Source: Rhineura floridana (Eukaryota > Chordata > Lepidosauria > Squamata > Rhineuridae). Taken from it: 64,000 nt of DNA. The position numbers and the translations under genes are program-made. The DNA is taken from positions 228,104,943 through 228,168,942 of the forward strand of contig NC_084482.1 of assembly GCF_030035675.1 (NCBI RefSeq), read 5' to 3'. The notes beneath the pieces were generated by a model. That model worked only from the letters and a program-made list of their open reading frames with translations. It did not search any database and was not told where the DNA came from. Every line of letters begins with the position of its first letter. Position 1 is the stretch's first letter. Shown piece after piece: positions 54,689-64,000 of the stretch.

Positions 54689-56640
54689 ACACTGGATTCA
54701 TTTGAAAAAACCAAGCTTGGTTTTCTGGCCACTCTTCCGTCCCCAAGCTGTGGCCTCCACATTCATTCTGCCCCACAAAGCTGGCTCTAACATTGACACA
54801 GTTGTGACTGGAGCAGCAGGAACTGGGCAGCCCTGGGTTCGATTGTGCACATCTTGTAGGGCCTGCCTCTGTTCTTCTGAGCCAAGCTGGATAGGAGCAG
54901 TGGGGGCAGTGTGTGTGGGGGGAACAGAAGCAGAGGTGGAGGGGGCCATATCAGGAGCCTGTGCCTTCAATCTCCTGTGTTAGGCCTCTGCCAAAACTTC
55001 AGTGGGCTGCTTATGGAACTGATCCATATTTTTTCCCAGATTTCTAAGCGTGGACCAAAGCTGATTACGGAGGGGATCCCCAAAACCCACCAGTTCATTC
55101 CCCTGCCGGGTCTGAGTAGGGTCATTACTTTGGTGGGAGGGAGAAAAGTTGCCGTGATTGCTGCTGGAGTTATTGAACCCAGGTCTCCTGTCTCCCCCCC
55201 CCCACTGATGTGAAATTACCCCGATTGGAACCAGGGGACAAGAGAGGGTGGCAAGTTCCTCTCCCCTGGGGTCCCCAATTTGCATTGGGTACAACAGATG
55301 AATGAGGCCCTTGATTGGTCTATGTGACAGTTTGAATTGGCTCGAGCTGAACCTTCTTCTGTGCAGTGGCGGCTTTCCCCCCCCCAACCTGTCGAAAGAG
55401 CTCAGAGACTTGCGAAATAGCCAAAATCAGTTCCCACCAGATAACACATTCAAGATCCATCCTCCCTATTGCTAACTTCGTTTGAGCATTTAACCCCATG
55501 TGCACGGCTTCCAGAAAGTCTCTGTTATACTCACACTGGCCATCTTCCTGACGTCTCACATGGCCTGATAAACATGCAAGGGATTTCTTCCAATTTGCAC
55601 AATATCTTGCCACCTGCATTAGATCTTGAGCATCAGCCATAGAATACATTTCATCTGCCTAGTTAACCAAGTCCAAACTGTGTCCTAATTCAAAGAACCC
55701 AAAATATCAGCCACTGCCTTTGCCTTGGGAGGGGACCAACATACAATCTCTTGGACAATTTTATTATGAGCTGGCCCCATCCCAGTGGTTTCCACCACAT
55801 TTTTCATTATAATGGGTGCAAGTAGCTGTGACTCCTTCCATTCAGGATTTAAAGGAGCAGATGATACAGCCTCTTCTGGGAGGGGGGAAGAGAGGGGGAA
55901 GGCCCCATTCCTCCTCCCCATCACCCGAAACATGCATGACTGTGGCCACCAGCCTCTGTTGGACCTGCAACTGTTTTTCCAGTTCTTGAATTTGAGCTTT
56001 ACACTTACCATGGCTAACATTCAACCGTTGCTCTCGTGCTCTAACCAATAGGTGTTCAGTAATTAATTTTGCCCTGGTACATTCATCCTCTTTCTTTTTC
56101 AACTCCTTACAAGCCATCTCAGCCTGAGCTAATGCCTCATATCTCACCCTCTCCATTTGTCTTAACGAAAAAGCCCACCTGATTTTTCTGCTACCATATT
56201 CATTTGTTCAAGGCCAAAATTATCAGTCATTTCTCCATCCTTCATTCAAATCTACCTGTTCCTTATCAAAAGTTTCCAACTCCTTCACTCTTTGGCATAA
56301 ACCTCTTTCCTTATCAAATGTCTCCTCTGCCTGCGCCAACTTACTCCTTGACTCCTTTCAAAGATCTGACAAATCCTGACATGCATTATAAAATCCCCAA
56401 GCTGCTGCAGCATTTTCCTTTGATTTGGAAGGCTTGTATTCTTGGCAATATTCCTCATAGGCCCCATTCATGATTTGCATGGGGTTCTCTCTTTTAAAAC
56501 AACTATTACCTCACACGCACCTTCCCTTATTAATCAATGATTTCTCTATTTTCGTTAGGCGCTCTACTGGATTCATAAAGCATTTGGTTCCCTCCATGGC
56601 TGGCACTTTTGCCATAGCTTAGAAATCTCCAACACCAAAA
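54689..56640 (-). mobile_element. Endogenous retrovirus gag fossil
   Basis: Several minus frames in a row (between 54698 and 56156) have gag-like character: a charged coiled-coil stretch, ADAQDLMQVARYCANWKKSL, and NKIVQEIVCWSPPKAKAVAD. A Met-initiated start region lies near 56620. No pol or protease is seen, so the element is truncated at 54688. It is broken, with several breaks. The genus was not determined. It is likely old, yet still easily readable. Confidence 0.6.
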
Positions 56641-58299
56641 GCCAAATGCAAAGAGTTCAACAATGCGCACACAAAACAGCCAAACCTAGTTTCAAAATAA
56701 GTTCAGGGATGAGCCAACTTCAAATGCCACATTCCCAGATCAAGTCACTCATGAGGAAGGCTGTTGCCCACCAGCTTTTTCTCCCAGATTGACTCTCAAA
56801 AGGAAAAACAAGACGGAGGTTTCTAAAGGGACAGGAACCAGTTGGGAGTCTCTGCCAGCCAGAGCCCTGAACCTTCTCAGTGCAAATTTCCACTTTTCCC
56901 AAGTGCCTAGCACCACCGGCTCAAGCCACTTGCAAGGCTTCGTTCCCCAGGATTTTGCGGAAGGGGATGGAGACACAAGTGTTATCAGGGGCTTTCAGAA
57001 TGGATGGGACCCAGTTTAGGGAACCCCCTTAGTAGCTTCTGGCCACTCGTGGGTTTACCTTCTCTATCCGGTATCAACTTTGGTGAAACACAGTGCCACC
57101 ATTGCTGCCACTGTTTGCCAAAGCTTTGTTGCCAGGACAGAAGAGGAGAGAGATAACAGTGTGGCAGGGAATTTCTATACCTTAACCTCTAAATTACCAC
57201 AGCATTTAAAGGACATTTCCCCACTTATTTTAAACCAAGAGACAGTAAAACAGAATAATAAAGGAAAAGGAAATCACACCCATTCCAGACACATTCAGAA
57301 CTTGGCTACCTGTTTCCCTGCATTGCAGGACTGTTCACACATTACTTTGCTTCCTGCAACCCTTGCTGCCCACCAGTCTCCGCCAGTCTGTTACATTTGC
57401 TCTTGGGAACCTGAGTGTGTGAACTTGCCACACACCTGTCCCATGAAACACACCTCCTTGAGAGGAGGGGGATCTCTTGCTAGGGGTAAGAACAAGCACT
57501 TTGCCCTGAAGTGTGCCTAAATGGTGCGTATATATATATTTAACCCAAGAAATGCAGGTCCAAACCAGACTAAAGGAAAGCTTGATTTTATTGAGAAAAA
57601 GAGTAGAACAGCGTTACAGAATTACTTGGGTGCGTGGCAGCATTAATCATTGATATCCTAACCCATTCATAACTTTAAACTAAAGAGATTAAAGGACCCT
57701 ATTCCTATTAAAAGTAGGAATGATTACCTCTCCTAGGCCCTGAGTGGGCGACTGAATACAGCTGAAGCTATGTGGAAGAGCTCTGGTCCAAAACCAGGAA
57801 GGAATCTCTTGGTCTCAAGGGTTTGCACCAAGACCCAGAGTCTGCCCGGTTCTGTCCCTGCAGTCCCTCCATGCATTCCTTGACAGCGTAGTACACAGGG
57901 TGGAGCTCTGATCTCTCTGCCCCCCCTTCTCCTTCTCTCTCTAGATTCAAGCCTCGTTTTTAAAAGACTTTTCCCCCTCCTGCAAAGGAGGGGACTGGGA
58001 ATCTGCTGATTTTGTGCGTGTGTGTGTGCCTGCATGAGAGTTTCTTACTGACCCTGAAAAACTAAGGCTCCTTAGAATGAACAATGGAGGATTCTACGGT
58101 GAGTGAGGGAAGTCTGCCAAATAGGAAGATAACATTTATGCCGTAGCTTTTGGTTAATTTTGTTTCTTAACGCTGCCCTTGTTGTTCTTCGCACAACACC
58201 TATGGAACTCATAACCAGCCATACCAGCAGGGCAGGGGTCTGAGAGGTGGGGGTGGGAGTTATAGTTCCTGGCCTTGCACCTCCTGGGTTCCACTTGAA
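56641..58299 (-). mobile_element. Probable leader and LTR region of the gag fossil; remainder unassigned
   Basis: It lies 5' of gag in the minus sense. CTCAATAAAATCAAGC (minus, near 57585) is a polyadenylation-like signal in a context resembling LTR families B and C, so an LTR probably covers about 57.2-58.2 kb. Clear TG...CA ends and a primer-binding site were not found. 58200-58299 has no recognised feature. Confidence 0.35.
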
Positions 58300-58604
58300 T
58301 CATAATGGGGTTAGCCAAGCAATCGTAACACTTCTTTGATTAGAAGTAAGGTAGCTACTCTGACTGAAGCTCTTTCCACACTCCAAGCATCGATAACATT
58401 TGTCCCTTGTGAGTTGTTTGATGTTGTGTAAAGGAGCCACTCCACCTGAAGGTCTTTCCACACTCCAAACATTTATAAGGTTCGTCCACCGTGTGAGATC
58501 TGTGATGCAAAGTAAGTTGGTCACCCCGACTGAAAGTCTTTCCACACTCAAAGCATTTATAAGGTTTGTCCCCTGTGTGACTTCTTTGATGCGAACTAAG
58601 GTGG
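58300..58604 (-). pseudogene. Out-of-frame terminal fingers of ZNF3
   Basis: After the ZNF3 stop, the next frame gives fingers [36 protein letters not shown] and KTFRWSGSFTQHQTTH, then the same 1-nt lesion again, then a last finger (QSSYLTSNQRS) ending AWLTPL. This block repeats the three fingers just upstream (14-15 and the following one), so a roughly 250-bp tandem duplication copied the frameshift. Confidence 0.75.
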
Positions 58605-60049
58605 CTACTCTGACTGAATCTCTTTCCACACTCCAAGCATCGATAACATTTGTCCCTTGTGAGTTCTTTGATGTTGTGTAAAGGAGCTACTCCACCTGAA
58701 GGTCTTCCCACACTCCAAACATTTATAAGGTTTGTCCTCTGTGTGAGATCTGTGATGTGAAGTAAGTTGGTCACCCCGACTGAAGGTCTTTCCACACTCC
58801 AGGCATTTATAAGGTTTGTCCCCTGTGTGACTTCTTTGATGCAAAGTAAGGTGGCCACCCTGACTGAAGGTCTTTCCACACTCAAAGCATTTATAAGGTT
58901 TGTCCCCTGTATGAATTCTTTGATGCAAAGTAAGGGTGTTACCCTGACTGAAGCTCTTTCCACACTCGAAGCATTTATAAGGTTTGTCCCCTGTGTGACT
59001 TCTTTGATGCGAACTAAGGTGGCTACTCTGACTGAAGCTCTTTCCACACTCAAAGCATTTATAAGGTTTGTCCCCTGTATGAATTCTGTGATGCGAAGTA
59101 AGGTGGCCACTCCGACTGAAGCTCTTTCCACACTCGAAGCATTTATGAGGTTTGTCCCCTGTGTGAGTTCTTTTATGTTTACTAAAGGCACTACTGTCAC
59201 TGAATCTCTTTCCACACTCCAAGCATTTATGAGGTTTGTCCCCTGTGTGAGTTCTTTTATGACTACTAAAGGCACTACTCTGACTGAAGCTCTTTCCACA
59301 CTCAAAGCATTCATAAGGTTTGTCCCCTGTGTGAGTTCTTTTATGTTTACTAAGGGTGCTCTTGACACTGAAGCTCTTTCCACACTCCAAGCATTTATGA
59401 GGTTTTTCCCCTGTGTGAGTTCTTTGATGCGAAGTAAGGGAGCTACTCTGACTGAAGCTCTTTCCACACTCCCAGCATTCATAAGGTTTGTCCCCTGTGT
59501 GAGTTATTTGATGCAAAGTAAGGGAGCTACTCTGACTGAAGCTCTTTCCACACTCCCAGCATTCATAAGGTTTGTCTCCTGTGTGAGTTCTTTGATGCAA
59601 AGTAAGGGAGCTACTCTGACTGAAGCTCTTTCCACACTCCCAGCATTCATAAGGTTTGTCCCCTGTGTGAGTTCTTTTATGTTTACTAAGGGTGCTCTTG
59701 TCACTGAAGCTCTTTCCACACTCCAAGCATTTATAAGGTTTGTCTCCCGTGTGAGTTCTTTGATGCGAAGTAAGGGAGCTACTCTGACTGAAGCTCTTTC
59801 CACACTCCCAGCATTCATAAGGTTTGTCTCCCGTGTGAGTTCTTTGATGCGAAGTAAGGCTGTAACTCCGACTGAAGCTCTTTCCACACTCCAAGCATTC
59901 ATAAGGTTTGTCCCCTGTGTGCGTCTGTCTCTCCTCTTGTCTCTTTGCTCCATCTTGACTCCTCAGTTTCTGCTCCTGCATCTGCTCCTCAGCCTTTTCC
60001 AGTGATACTTCAGATGGTTCTCCCTCAGCCTTGACTCCCCAGATGTATC
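58605..60049 (-). CDS. ZNF3: C2H2 zinc-finger exon, 15 fingers, intact frame
   Basis: The acceptor TTCCATCAG is at 60050. The lead-in [20 protein letters not shown] and [14 protein letters not shown] precede 15 fingers. Cores are RSYSL, QSSSL, DKSTL, QSSSL, QSSSL, QSSSL, VKSTL, QSSAF, DSSAF, RSGHL, QSSHL, QGNTL, QGGHL, RGDQL, WSSSF. All four zinc ligands are kept in each, and linkers are TGDKP or TGEKP. Four QSSSL fingers show recent internal duplication. After finger 15 the linker lacks one base and the frame ends with a short [18 protein letters not shown] tail. This is the most intact of the three and could be functional as the last exon of a nuclear DNA-binding protein. Earlier exons lie beyond or in the right part of the window and were not found. 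Frame sequence upstream of 60050 is intron. Confidence 0.88.
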
Positions 60050-60216
60050 CTGATGGAATGAAAAGGAAAGGAGATAAAATGATGTGGATAAATCCTGTGA
60101 ATATATTATGATTTGTTCTTTGAAAACATATTTCTGGGAGTTCTGTTGACATCAGAGTTTAACTGTCGAAGTTCGACACCTTGTACAGAGTTATTTTAGC
60201 AGGAGGTGCTTGGACA
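60050..60216 (-). other. Conserved intron upstream of ZNF3 exon
   Basis: It matches 8929-9085 and 38795-38955. It is interrupted by LTR C and resumes at 61325-61420 (GTTGTGAAAAGAGATGCAGA to CAGTACTTAT). The RTE found here in units A and B is absent. Confidence 0.75.
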
Positions 60217-61324
60217 TGTAGTGAAAGCAGGGAGGGCAACTCCCACCCACTGTCACTATGTAGTGAAAGGCTTGAGCCCACCAGCTGTCTGCCTTCACCA
60301 TCCCAGGAGTCAATCCCCAGCTTTGGGCAATTGATCCCAGCAAGTCCTGCTTTGACAAGGTTGTGCATGCTCACACCAACCCTGCAAGGTAGTAACTGCC
60401 ACCACCCTTGTAGCTAGTTAGCACTCTGGGGCGAAGGGAACTGCAGAGCCCAGTTAAAACACCAGAGCTTCTCAGGACAAGAGTATGGATGCACTTCTTG
60501 TCCCATCTAAAGTCTCAGGTAAAACTTTCCTCTGTTACACGGTAGTTGTAGTCGAATGGCAAGGACTGAAGTTAGGAACTAAACCCCCTCTCTGGAGTGA
60601 ACACACATTGGTTAAGATAATTAAAATTTATTAAAAAGAAAACAAGAAAAGCATAAAAGTTTTACAAATAAGAAAGAGGTACACACAATAAATTTTAGTA
60701 GCAATTTAGATCCTGTTACCATACGCCCAAAAAGTTAGGTTTAAAAAGGAATACAGTAAGAGACTTTTGGCACAAATTACAATCACAAAAGCTTCCTACC
60801 CTAAGCTATACTTACAGACCATAAGATCTACAGATGAATAGCTTTCCTCCCCTCAGGGAACTTGCGTGTCGGGATGAAAATGGAGCCACAACAGAACATC
60901 ACCTGTGCAATAGGCTGATCCTCCGAAGTGGGACACAAACCCAAAGTTCTGAGCCCCTTGTTAAGGAAGAAATCTTGGCTCAGCTGGAGACAATTAACCA
61001 ATTGACATTTTCATCAAAAGGAGGAAAAAACTATGTTCCCACAGCACCTGGCGCCTCCTCTTGGTTTCCCATAACAAACTCAAGGAGTTTGACAGCCTTG
61101 ACAGAACCAGGCCCCTTCTGCTGATCAGGAGGTGCTCAGCTAACTGTAAGCCAATAGCGCTGTGTTGTAAAATTACCAAGTCACAGTGATGGGGGGGAAC
61201 CAAATGTTTAACTGCTTGCCAGCAGGTTAACAAAAAAGATGTCAAGGGGAAAAATCCCCACAAGGCTTTGGTGTTCAGCCATTTTAAATGCAGGCCAGGG
61301 TAAAGCTGGCAAGCTGGCATGACA
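60217..61324 (-). mobile_element. Solo LTR, family C
   Basis: This 1108-bp segment starts TGTAGTGAAAGCAGG and ends GGCATGACA. The flanks GGACA and GAACA suggest a 5-bp duplication with one difference. Units A and B are continuous here (GGTGCTTGGTAACAGGTTGTG), giving the empty site. AATAAA reads on the minus strand (60620-60635). The layout and end (ATGACA) resemble LTR family B, so the two are probably related. No internal region. It is younger than the unit duplication. Confidence 0.8.
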
Positions 61325-61420
61325 GAACACAGGTTGTGAAAAGAGATGCAGAGAGAGACGACTGTAATAAAAATCTGCTCTCTTGTTCCTCCATTTAAGG
61401 TGGACAGCCCAGTACTTATA

Positions 61421-61595
61421 ATGGGGAAATATTATATATCCATATGACAGGGAATAAAATATACATAAGCAAGATATATTCTTCTATAAAACTACTTGTA
61501 TTCAAAAAGGTTCATAACATATTAATAGTTTTGTAGCAAGCAAGACTCTTTTTTTCTTTTAGAGCAGTCTTCCCTGACTGTGCTGGTTTGTCATT
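61421..61595. other. AT-rich spacer before CR1
   Basis: AT-rich sequence (AATATTATATATCC) without a recognised feature. It begins where ZNF3 departs from the intron shared with units A and B. Confidence 0.4.
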
Positions 61596-61981
61596 TAGAT
61601 AGTTTGGTAGACAGTGCTGGGGAGGAGTCAGTGGTCGTAGTGCACGTTGGCACCAACGACATGGAGAAATGCAGCCGTGAGGTCCTGGAAGCAAAATTTA
61701 GGTTGCTTGGTAGGATGCTGAAAGCCAGGACCTCCAAGGTGGCTTTCTCGGAAATGCTACCGGTTCCACGCACAGGACCAGCCAGACAGGCACAGCTTTG
61801 CAGTCTCAATGCGTGGATGAGACGATGGTGTTGGGTGGAAGGGTTTGGATTTGTTAGGTACCGGGGAACATTTTGGGACAAGCCGGGCCTGTACAAAAGG
61901 GACGGGCTCCACTTGAACCAGAAAGGAACCAGACTGCTGGCACTTAAAATTAAAAAGGTAGCAGAGCAGCTTTTAAACTGA
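61580..61981 (+). CDS. CR1 ORF1, SGNH-type esterase domain (C-terminal part)
   Basis: The frame has VVVVHVGTNDMEKCSREVLE, with the GTND block of SGNH/GDSL esterases, and KRDGLHLNQKGTRLLALKI, with the Asp-x-x-His catalytic pair. CR1 ORF1 proteins are known to carry this esterase after a zinc or PHD part. The nucleophile-Ser block would be upstream and is lost to 5' truncation. The true start is outside the element, so the listed Met is not meaningful. It stops with LLN at 61981. Confidence 0.82.
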   Translation: MLVCHLDSLVDSAGEESVVVVHVGTNDMEKCSREVLEAKFRLLGRMLKARTSKVAFSEMLPVPRTGPARQAQLCSLNAWMRRWCWVEGFGFVRYRGTFWDKPGLYKRDGLHLNQKGTRLLALKIKKVAEQLLN

Positions 61982-64000
61982 CTGAGGGGGGAAACCCGAC
62001 AAGAGATGAGGAAGGTCCGGTTTGGAATAAACCTCACCCCTGGGATAAAGACCAAAGAAATGATGAAATTTTAAAAGGGGTAGGCCTAGAAGTAGGCATT
62101 GTGAGAGCAGGGGCACAGGATATCAATTCAGAAGGGCAAAATTACCACAGGCCTAACCACAAGTGCCAAAGACACTTGAAGAGAGACACTGCTTACAAGT
62201 GCCAGTACGCTAATGCTAGGAGCCTCCGAACCAAGATGGGAGAACTGGAGTGCTTGGTCTTAGAAAAGAGCATTGATATAGTGAGCATAACTGAGACCTG
62301 GTGGAATGGAGAAAACCAGTGGGATACGGTTATCCCTGGATATAAACTATATCGGAAGGACAGGGAAGGACGTATTGGTGGTGGAGTCGCTCTATACATG
62401 AAAGAAGGCATTGAATCCAGCAAGCTCGAAACCCCAAAAGAGGCAGACTCCTCCACAGAATCGTTGTGGGTGGCGATACCATGCCCCAGGAGAGATTTAA
62501 TATTGGGAACGATCTATCATCCCCCTGATCAAAATGCTCAGGGAGACCTTGAGATGAGATATGAAATTGAGGAAGCATCCAAACTAGGAAATGTGGTAGT
62601 AATGGGTGACTTCAACTACCCAGACATAGACTGGCCGCATATGTGTTCCAGTCATGACAAAGAAGCAAAATTTCTAGATATTCTAAATGACTATGCCCTA
62701 GACCAGTTGGTCATGGAACCGACGAGAGGGATGGCAACCCTTGACTTAATCCTCAGTGGGGACCGGGATCTGGTGCGAGATGTAAGTGTTGTTGAACCGA
62801 TTGGGAGCAGTGACCATATTGCTATTAAATTAAACATACATGTAAATGGCCAATTGCCAAGAAAATCCAACACAGTCGCATTTGACTTCGAAAGAGGAAA
62901 CTTCACAAAAATGGGGGGATTGGTAAAAAGAAAGCTGAAAAACAAATGTGAAATTGCAGATCTGCTAACTAAAATATGTAACTTGTCCCTCGGGTCCTCC
63001 TCCGTGCCCGAGGACTGGAAAGTGGCCCATGTAACGCCAATCTTCAAAAAGGGATCCAGAGGGGATCCCAGAAATTACAGGCCAGTTAGCTTAACTTCTG
63101 TCCCTGGAAAACTGGTAGGAAGTATTATTAAAGCTAGATTAACTAAGCACATAGAAGAACAAGCTTTACTGAAGCAGAGCCAGCATGGTTTCTGCAAGGG
63201 AAAGTCCTGTCTCAGTAACCTATTAGAATTCTTTGAGAGTGTCAACAAGCATATAGATAGAGGTGATCCAGTGGAGATAGTGTACTTAGACTTTCAAAAA
63301 GCGTTTGACAAGGTACTTCACCAAAGACTTCTGAGGAAGTTTAGCAGTCATGGAATAAGAGGAGAGGTCCTCTTGTGGATAAGGGATTGGTTAAGAAGCA
63401 GAAAGCAGAGAGTAGGAATAAACGGACAGTTCTCCCATTGCAGGGCTGTAGAAAGTGGAGTCCCTCAAGGATCGGTATTGGGACCTGTACTTTTCAACTT
63501 GTTCATTAATGACCTAGAATTAGGAGTGAGCAGTGAAGTGGCCAAGTTTGCTGACAACACTAAATTGTTCAGGGTTGTTAAAACAAAAAGGGATTGCGAA
63601 GAGCTCCAAAAAGACCTCTCCAAACTGAGTGAATGGGTGGAAAAATGGCAAATGCAATTCAGTATAAACAAGTGTAAAATTATGCATATTGGAGCAAAAA
63701 ATCTGAATTTCACATATACGCTCATGGGGTCTGAACTGGCGGTGACCGACCAGGAGAGAGACCTCGGGGTTGTAGTGGACAGCACGATGAAAATGTCAAC
63801 CCAGTGTGCGGCAGCTGTGAAAAAGGCAAATTCCATGCTAGCGATCATTAGGAAAGGTATTGCCAATAAAACAGCCGATATCATAATGCCGTTGTATAAA
63901 TCTATGGTGCGGCCGCATTTGGAATACTGTGTACAGTTCTGGTCGCCTCATCTCAAAAAGGATATTATAGAGTTGGAAAAGGTTCAGAAGAGGGCAACCA
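61596..64000 (+). mobile_element. CR1 LINE with ORF1 esterase and ORF2, cut by window end
   Basis: It is the most complete CR1 here: part of ORF1 (to 61981), a spacer, then ORF2 from about 62066 to the window edge. The 5' end is truncated inside ORF1 near 61600. The family is the TTCTTATG-tail one, by identity with 41376-43499. The 3' end lies outside. Confidence 0.88.
62066..64000 (+). CDS. CR1 ORF2, endonuclease fused to reverse transcriptase by in-frame deletion
   Basis: An open frame without a stop runs to the window edge (about 645 codons). Endonuclease motifs are QYANARSLRTKMGEL, SITETWWNGE, VVVMGDFNYPDIDW and IGSSDHIAIKL. At about 62930 the frame passes directly from GGLVKRKLKNK to CEIADLLTKICN, skipping the linker and the start of the reverse transcriptase that the copy at 42502-43269 has. 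The frame survives this deletion. Then come GDPRNYRPVSLTSVPGKLV and IVYLDFQKAFDKVLHQ, and the catalytic box is FADNTKL (second Asp to Asn). It is dead as an enzyme by that change. Confidence 0.85.

Noticed and set aside
54645-54983. 112-residue plus-strand frame
   Set aside because: It is antisense to the gag-like region and has no recognised motif.
58767-60005. 412-residue plus-strand frame of leucine/threonine-rich repeats (and similar ones at 7799-8884 and 37661-38750)
   Set aside because: It is the antisense shadow of the zinc-finger repeats. The 84-bp period keeps all frames open. The minus strand has the C2H2 ligands, linkers and splice acceptor.
60050-60152. N-terminal extension of the ZNF3 frame (starting [11 protein letters not shown])
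   Set aside because: It reads through the conserved intron before the splice acceptor; the same intron in units A and B does not keep this frame.

Overview
The window is vertebrate nuclear DNA, most likely from a squamate reptile. The basis is the repeat mixture: CR1 with an esterase-type ORF1, L2, RTE/BovB-like, L1-like LINEs, hAT DNA transposons and retroviral LTRs, around C2H2 zinc-finger exons. The species cannot be named from the sequence. No tRNA, rRNA or CRISPR was seen. By eye well over half of the bases belong to mobile elements or their fragments.

Host content. Three large C2H2 zinc-finger exons lie on the minus strand (ZNF1 7.84-8.93 kb, ZNF2 37.5-38.79 kb, ZNF3 58.6-60.05 kb). 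They share the same splice acceptor, the same lead-in peptide and the same flanking intron, so they are tandem paralogues. Two 127-nt KRAB-A-type exons (14.60-14.73 and 49.66-49.79 kb) lie upstream of ZNF1 and ZNF2; both carry the same in-frame TAG and look dead. CpG-rich blocks shared between units (2.4-3.2, 16.3-17.5, 41.3-44.3 and 52.4-54.7 kb) sit upstream of the KRAB exons and may be old promoter or first-exon regions. Just downstream of ZNF1, at 7466-7622 (minus), is an orphan exon reading as the transmembrane and cytoplasmic tail of an MHC class II alpha chain. The locus may therefore be in or near the MHC.

Layout. 0-7.4 kb: CR1 pieces, CpG block, a 3.1 kb transposase-less hAT and a solo LTR. 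7.4-9.3: MHC exon and ZNF1. 9.3-14.0: an RTE element carrying nested CR1, L2 and LTR insertions. 14.3-17.5: KRAB relic, old CR1 and CpG block. 17.5-19.4: a half-L1 (ORF1 only) with a 19-bp target duplication. 19.8-29.4: solo LTR, CpG block, and a CR1 split by a second hAT that itself contains a LINE and an L2 tail. 29.4-37.2: unassigned DNA, simple repeats, a nearly intact L2 (32.7-36.0) and a 216-bp minisatellite. 37.5-41.3: ZNF2 and a second RTE copy. 41.4-49.3: CR1, LTRs, a hAT MITE, an env-like fossil and a third RTE. 49.3-54.7: KRAB relic, CR1s, CpG block and an inverted-repeat element. 54.7-58.2: retroviral gag fossil. 58.3-64.0: ZNF3, a solo LTR and a CR1 running off the window.

The zinc-finger units were duplicated after the RTE element entered upstream of the finger exon: ZNF1 and ZNF2 share that junction, ZNF3 does not. 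ZNF3 has the longest open finger exon. ZNF1 and ZNF2 end in decayed or frameshifted fingers. Empty paralogous sites give direct evidence for several insertions.
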